From NCBI GenBank assembly GCA_902493585.1, contig CABUPZ010000088.1, positions 1-9,804 on the forward strand: 9,804 nucleotides of DNA, given 5' to 3'. The notes beneath the pieces were generated by a model that did not search any database, was not told the DNA's origin, and saw only the letters and a program-made list of their open reading frames with translations. Shown here piece after piece: positions 7,050-9,804 of this stretch; the first letter of the stretch is position 1; each line of letters starts with the position of its first letter. The position numbers were made by a program, and so were the translations under genes. Origin of the DNA: an uncultured Fusicatenibacter sp. GTDB taxonomy: Bacteria > Bacillota > Clostridia > Lachnospirales > Lachnospiraceae.

Positions 7050-7050
7050 C

Positions 7051-7098
7051 AAATGGCTCCCGGAAAGGAACTGAGAGGATGCTTTCCGGGAGCCATTT
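7051..7098. terminator. Perfect 17-bp hairpin between convergent dehydratase and coat genes
   Basis: AAATGGCTCCCGGAAAG (7051-7067) and CTTTCCGGGAGCCATTT (7082-7098) are perfect complements around a 14-nt loop. A smaller GC stem follows (GCCGG/CCGGC, 7102-7116), with a T5 run at 7128-7132. Only three T/A pairs end the main stem, so it lacks a proper T-tract. Its position between converging genes suggests bidirectional termination or 3'-end protection of both transcripts. Confidence 0.6.
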
Positions 7099-7149
7099 GC
7101 TGCCGGGAAAACCGGCTCGGGTGAATATTTTTCTGTGCTGCTGTCTCTG

Positions 7150-7407
7150 TCAGTGCATCTGAGGCTGTGACAGGATAGATTTTACGTGTTCGACTTCCTG
7201 CTGGGATGCTTTGGCTGCAGGAATGTAGTAGCTTTTTCTGCGTGCGAGTTCATACATGGTTTCCTGAGACATTTCCGCCTGATTGCGGATCTGCTTCAGG
7301 CACTGTTTTAACTCCTGGTTTTCTGTCTGAGCGATCATATCGCCAAACATTTTCAGTTCACCGTTGATTCCGACCAGAGCGTCGGTTACCATTGTTTTTT
7401 CATCCAT
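7150..7407 (-). CDS. CotF-like spore coat protein (C-terminal-half type)
   Basis: An 85-residue helical protein resembling the C-terminal half of CotF-family coat proteins: MVTDALVGINGELKMFGDMI, then NQELKQCLKQIRNQ, then a segment ending in ARRKSYYIPA. The last matches the family's R/K-G-x-Y-x-P ending, and residues after it (KASQQEVEHVKSIL) form a short tail. Its SD (AGGAGG, 7416-7421) overlaps the stop codon of the upstream 60-residue gene, and only 12 nt separate the genes, so translation is probably coupled. It would be made during sporulation and located in the spore coat. The coat assignment rests on sequence pattern, not on a search. Confidence 0.75.
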   Translation of the reverse strand: MDEKTMVTDALVGINGELKMFGDMIAQTENQELKQCLKQIRNQAEMSQETMYELARRKSYYIPAAKASQQEVEHVKSILSQPQMH

Positions 7408-7415
7408 GTTCCGTT

Positions 7416-7421
7416 CCTCCT
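7416..7421 (-). promoter_or_regulatory. SD overlapping the upstream stop codon (coupled coat genes)
   Basis: On the minus strand the TAG stop of the 60-residue gene (7420-7422) shares two bases with AGGAGG, the SD of the 85-residue gene, with 8 nt to its ATG. A ribosome ending on the first gene would sit on the SD of the second, favouring matched amounts of the two proteins. Confidence 0.75.
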
Positions 7422-7602
7422 ATAAAAATCTCATCAGTTCCTGCTTGTTTTTCATCGCAGAGTTCGCGGCATCCTGAAACAGTTTTTTCACTTCCGGATC
7501 CTGTGTCTGAGAAGCGTAATCGGTCATTTTACAGTGAGTCGTCGTGTAGCCTCCGATCAGATGACGCAGATTCTGCAGATCAAGAACAGAAATTTCATGC
7601 AT
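7420..7602 (-). CDS. Small CotF-like protein (N-terminal-half type)
   Basis: A 60-residue, predicted all-helical protein. VLDLQNLRHLIGGYTTTHCK and YASQTQDPEVKKLFQDAAN resemble the two N-terminal helices of CotF-family spore coat proteins, where D-x-E-(V/L)-K-x-L is typical. The open frame extends upstream to 7809, but the ATG at 7602 is chosen because a strong SD (AAGGAGG, within GAAGGAGGAACTGCC) lies just before it, and the upstream extension overlaps the start of rarA on the other strand. It is the first gene of a two-gene unit with the 85-residue CotF-like gene. I could not settle on a promoter: TTGACA at 7659-7664 (minus) has no good -10 at the right distance, and no clear sigma-E or sigma-K site was found. 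Confidence 0.7.
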   Translation of the reverse strand: MHEISVLDLQNLRHLIGGYTTTHCKMTDYASQTQDPEVKKLFQDAANSAMKNKQELMRFL

Positions 7603-7793
7603 GGCAGTTCCTCCTTCAAAATGTATCTTTTTATGAAACATTGGTTTCAGAGATAGTATGTCAAGGAAACAGAAATTTATTCCGGAATGTGGGAACGGTT
7701 TACGGGAGAAAATATTTTTATCCACGGATGCAATATATTTCGATTTGTTATATACTGGAAACAAAACCAGAAAGAGAAAAAGGAGAGGATTAC

Positions 7794-9110
7794 ATGGAAC
7801 AGTTATCATTGTTTGATCAGACCGGGGATCTCGGCGCGCCTCTTGCCAGCCGTCTGCGTCCCCAGTCGCTGGATGAATTTGTGGGACAGAAGCATCTGCT
7901 CGGCGAGGGCAGGATGCTGCGTCAGCTCATCGAGAGAGATCAGATTTCTTCCATGATTTTCTGGGGACCTCCGGGGGTGGGCAAGACGACATTGGCAAGG
8001 ATCATTGCCCGGAGAACGAAAGCGGAGTTTATTGATTTCAGCGCCGTCACCAGCGGGATCCGGGAGATTCGTCAGGTGATGGAGCAGGCGGAGAGCAGCA
8101 GAAAGATGGGAATGCGCACGGTTGTGTTTGTGGACGAGATCCATCGCTTCAACAAAGCACAGCAGGATGCGTTCCTTCCGTTTGTGGAAAAGGGGAGCAT
8201 TCTTCTGATCGGCGCTACCACGGAGAATCCGTCTTTTGAGATCAATGCGGCGCTTCTTTCCAGATGCCGTGTGTTTGTGCTGAAAGAACTGACGGAACAG
8301 GAGATCATGGAACTGCTGGAGCATGCGCTGTCAAGTCCCAGAGGATACGGAAACCAGAGGATCGGGATCACCAGACAGCAGCTGGCTGCGATCGCGGCTT
8401 TTTCCAACGGAGACGCCAGAACGGCGCTCAACATCCTGGAGATGGCGGTGATGAACGGTGAGATCACCCCGGAAGAGATCCGGATCACCGACACGGTGAT
8501 GGAGCAGTGTATTACCCGAAAGTCCCTTCTGTATGATAAAAATGGGGAAGAGCATTATAATCTCATCTCTGCGCTCCACAAATCCATGCGGAACAGCGAT
8601 CCCGACGCCGCGATCTACTGGCTGATGCGGATGCTGGAGGGCGGAGAAGACCCGCTGTATATTGCACGCCGCCTGATCCGTTTCGCCAGTGAAGATGTGG
8701 GAATCGCGGACAGCCAGGCGCTGCAGGTGGCGGTGGCGGTCTACCAGGCATGCCATTTTAACGGGATGCCGGAGTGTGATGTGAATCTGGTCCATGCCGT
8801 GACCTATCTTTCCCTCGCGCCAAAATCCAACGCTCTGTACCGTGCCTGTGAGGAATGCAAGGCAGATGTAAAGCAGCGAAGGGCGGAGCCTGTGCCGCTG
8901 TGGCTGCGCAATGCCCCCACCGGGTTGATGAAACAGCTTCATTACGGAGAAGGATATGAGTACGCCCACAATACGGAGGAGAAGCTGACGCATATGCAGT
9001 GTATGCCGGAGGGGATGGAGCAGGTCAGATATTACCGTCCGGACGGGCAGGGAAAAGAAAGGGAAGCGAAGCAGAGGCTGGAAGAGATCCTGGAATTCCG
9101 GAAAAAGTGA
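7794..9110 (+). CDS. rarA: Replication-associated recombination protein A (RarA/MgsA), AAA+ ATPase
   Basis: A 438-residue AAA+ ATPase of the RarA/MgsA/WRNIP1 family, which is related to clamp loaders and acts at stalled replication forks. Motifs: Walker A GPPGVGKTT (58-66), Walker B VVFVDEIHRFNKAQQDAFLP (110-129), sensor 1 GATTENPSFE (140-149) and an arginine-finger-like SRCR (156-159). The C-terminal region carries the RarA tetramerisation domain (LHKSMRNSDPDAAIYWLMRM, LIRFASEDVGIAD, YLSLAPKSNALY). The length is normal. The frame is open back to 7392, but ATG 7794 is chosen: AGGAG lies 8 nt upstream, MEQLSLF begins like other RarA proteins, and the extension would overlap the coat genes. A weak promoter candidate is TATACT (7751-7756) with a poor -35 17 nt upstream. 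Confidence 0.97.
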   Translation: MEQLSLFDQTGDLGAPLASRLRPQSLDEFVGQKHLLGEGRMLRQLIERDQISSMIFWGPPGVGKTTLARIIARRTKAEFIDFSAVTSGIREIRQVMEQAESSRKMGMRTVVFVDEIHRFNKAQQDAFLPFVEKGSILLIGATTENPSFEINAALLSRCRVFVLKELTEQEIMELLEHALSSPRGYGNQRIGITRQQLAAIAAFSNGDARTALNILEMAVMNGEITPEEIRITDTVMEQCITRKSLLYDKNGEEHYNLISALHKSMRNSDPDAAIYWLMRMLEGGEDPLYIARRLIRFASEDVGIADSQALQVAVAVYQACHFNGMPECDVNLVHAVTYLSLAPKSNALYRACEECKADVKQRRAEPVPLWLRNAPTGLMKQLHYGEGYEYAHNTEEKLTHMQCMPEGMEQVRYYRPDGQGKEREAKQRLEEILEFRKK

Positions 9111-9117
9111 CATTCGG

Positions 9118-9137
9118 ACACGCTTTAGAGCGTGTTT
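9118..9137 (+). terminator. Hairpin after rarA, weak terminator
   Basis: ACACGCT (9118-9124) and AGCGTGT (9129-9135) form a 7-bp stem with a TTAG loop, 7 nt after the rarA stop codon. Only three Ts end the structure (9135-9137), so termination may be weak. It lies between rarA and the convergent 76-residue ORF. Confidence 0.5.
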
Positions 9138-9156
9138 GAAAATTCATTTCTGCAAT

Positions 9157-9387
9157 CTACTCTTTCAGCATCACCTTACGATGAAAAATATCCAAATCGG
9201 GCATTCCTTCGAAAAACCACTTCTGCATCTGTTCGGAATAACGGATCAGCACCGGAATCCAGACCTGACGCACGGACAGATACAGATACTGTCCGGAAAC
9301 GACGGAAATCTGTTTTCTGCCGTCTGCCTGTATGAGAAATACCTGATTGTTTTTGCCTAAAACCAAGACTCCAGTTATATGGATCAC
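9157..9387 (-). CDS. Small protein, DUF5348-like (start codon uncertain)
   Basis: An ORF of up to 76 residues. The core GQYLYLSVRQVWIPVLIRYS followed by QKWFFEGMPDLD resembles DUF5348-type small proteins of Firmicutes, where a W-(I/V)-P-x-x-(I/L)-x-(Y/F) strand is followed by a (K)-W-(Y/F) strand; the function is unknown. The listed start is a GTG at 9387, but that codon lies inside a near-perfect SD (9381-9394). The codon at proper spacing from that SD is ATA at 9376-9378, in the same frame. The gene may therefore use GTG with no separate SD, use a rare ATA start, or have lost its ATG. A terminator-like hairpin (9399-9445) lies just upstream. The family assignment is from memory of the pattern. 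Confidence 0.5.
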   Translation of the reverse strand: MIHITGVLVLGKNNQVFLIQADGRKQISVVSGQYLYLSVRQVWIPVLIRYSEQMQKWFFEGMPDLDIFHRKVMLKE

Positions 9388-9394
9388 CCCCTTA
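9381..9394 (-). promoter_or_regulatory. Near-perfect anti-16S SD before the 76-residue ORF
   Basis: On the minus strand TAAGGGGGTGATCC differs at one base from TAAGGAGGTGATCC, the full complement of the 16S rRNA 3' end. Eight nt after its GGGGG comes ATA (9376-9378), in frame with the ORF; ATG would be expected there. Confidence 0.6.
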
Positions 9395-9398
9395 TTTT

Positions 9399-9445
9399 AA
9401 AAATCACAGGGACATGGGAATGTGCCGTCTGTTCCATGTTCCTGT
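9399..9445 (-). terminator. Intrinsic terminator downstream of the DUF4130 gene
   Basis: A 12-bp stem pairs 9406-9417 (ACAGGGACATGG on plus) with 9434-9445 (CCATGTTCCTGT), with a 16-nt loop. On the minus strand there is one A-C mismatch, and the stem is followed by GA and T5 (9399-9403). It would end the DUF4130 transcript about 80-125 nt after its stop codon. Because the SD of the 76-residue ORF begins only a few bases further on, it could also act as an attenuator for that ORF. Confidence 0.55.
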
Positions 9446-9490
9446 AGTGACACTTCACAATATCTCAGAATATGCAGGACGCCGCGAAAT

Positions 9491-9524
9491 GATTCTGAAA
9501 GAAAGGAAAAAACAGAATCTTTTT
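9491..9524 (+). terminator. Plus-strand terminator-like hairpin with T5
   Basis: GATTCTG (9491-9497) and CAGAATC (9513-9519) form a 7-bp stem with a 15-nt A-rich loop, followed on the plus strand by T5 (9520-9524). There is no plus-strand gene just upstream, so it either ends read-through, ends an unrecognised small RNA, or is a chance stem at the 3' end of the DUF4130 gene, whose stop codon (9523-9525) overlaps it. Confidence 0.35.
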
Positions 9525-9804
9525 ACTGAAATTCCGTTATATGTTCCCGCATCCAAAGGGGCAGAAAACTGCGTTGGCAACGGTAGTTTTCTCTTGCCTG
9601 TATGCTGACGGAGCGGAAAAACCCTTTCCAAAGTTCCGGATACGGGTCGTCCTTCCGGTCGGGAATGCTCAGGCGGGAAAATTCTTCCGGATCCAGCCGG
9701 GTGAGATAAAAGTCTTCGTCCTTTGGATGGACAACCGCTGTCCGACGGTTATCATCGATGATCATCCAGTGTTCCGAGGGAAGACGGTCGGCGAAATACG
9801 GGGC
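9523..9804 (-). CDS. DUF4130/TIGR03915-family DNA-metabolism protein, C-terminal part (5' end outside window)
   Basis: The minus-strand frame is open from the window edge to TAA at 9523-9525, giving 93 residues. They match the end of DUF4130/TIGR03915 proteins: FADRLPSEHWMIIDDNRRTA, then VVHP, then DPYPELWKGFFRSVSIQARE, then N-x-x-x-Q and a Pro before a final ITEF. The family is usually found with a radical-SAM partner (TIGR03916) and is thought to act in DNA repair or modification, possibly with a glycosylase-like domain; activity is not firmly established as far as I know. The full protein is about 250 residues, so over half lies beyond 9804. The radical-SAM partner, if present, would be outside the window. 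Confidence 0.85.
   Translation of the reverse strand, partial: APYFADRLPSEHWMIIDDNRRTAVVHPKDEDFYLTRLDPEEFSRLSIPDRKDDPYPELWKGFFRSVSIQARENYRCQRSFLPLWMREHITEFQ

Noticed and set aside
5360..7096. 578-codon open frame on the minus strand opposite the dehydratase
   Set aside because: It is a shadow of the GC-rich third positions of the dehydratase gene. The translation is rich in His, Arg and Ser with no recognisable domain, and the plus-strand frame has clear family motifs.
2671..7098. The three palindromic repeats as a CRISPR array
   Set aside because: Copies are kilobases apart in different intergenic regions and differ from one another; there are no regular spacers and no cas genes.
5062..7670. 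Identical 12-mer TGTCAAGGAAAC at 5062-5073 and 7659-7670
   Set aside because: Several chance 12-base matches are expected in a window this size. At 7659 the TTGACA it contains has no matching -10, so shared regulation is not supported.
7392..7793. N-terminal extension of RarA to an ATG at 7392
   Set aside because: The extension overlaps both coat genes on the other strand, does not look like RarA, and the ATG at 7794 has a good SD and a normal RarA N-terminus.

Overview
The window looks like chromosomal DNA of a spore-forming, low-GC-lineage anaerobe with moderate GC, most likely a member of the Lachnospiraceae (Clostridia). That placement is inferred from strong Shine-Dalgarno (SD) sequences before nearly every gene, CotF-type spore coat genes, an AraC regulator with a long N-terminal part, and a DUF4130 DNA-metabolism gene. 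There are no rRNA or tRNA genes, no CRISPR array, no transposase and no phage genes. Ten genes and one small ORF with an uncertain start are supported.

Layout. (1) 1-2623, plus strand: the 3' end of an SGNH/GDSL hydrolase, an AGCS sodium:alanine/glycine symporter (AlsT type) and an aldose 1-epimerase-like protein, closely spaced and probably co-transcribed. (2) 2797-5004, minus strand: an AraC-family regulator, then a GntR/FCD regulator, each with its own promoter. (3) 5273-6994, plus strand: an IlvD/Edd-family dehydratase divergent from the GntR/FCD gene, a pairing typical of sugar-acid catabolism. (4) 7150-7602, minus strand: two tiny CotF-like spore coat genes in a translationally coupled pair. 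(5) 7794-9110, plus strand: rarA (mgsA), a replication-linked AAA+ ATPase. (6) 9157-9804, minus strand: a 76-residue DUF5348-like ORF with an uncertain start, and the C-terminal part of a DUF4130/TIGR03915 protein that runs off the window.

The genes are ordinary; the most interesting material is intergenic. A 28-30 bp palindromic repeat occurs three times (2699-2727, 4067-4094, 7020-7049). Two copies are flanked by 7-8 bp direct repeats that look like target-site duplications. At the first copy, removing the repeat and one direct repeat on paper restores a nearly perfect 63-nt hairpin, so the element appears to have inserted into the loop of a terminator-like hairpin. The third copy abuts a perfect 17-bp stem, and the second lies in the 5' leader of the AraC gene. 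This is the best candidate in the window for an undescribed mobile palindromic element.

Other points of note: split CotF halves that match the two processed CotF fragments known from Bacillus subtilis; TTGTAT/ATACAA half-sites around the dehydratase promoter; and a small ORF whose near-perfect SD is followed at ideal spacing by ATA rather than ATG.
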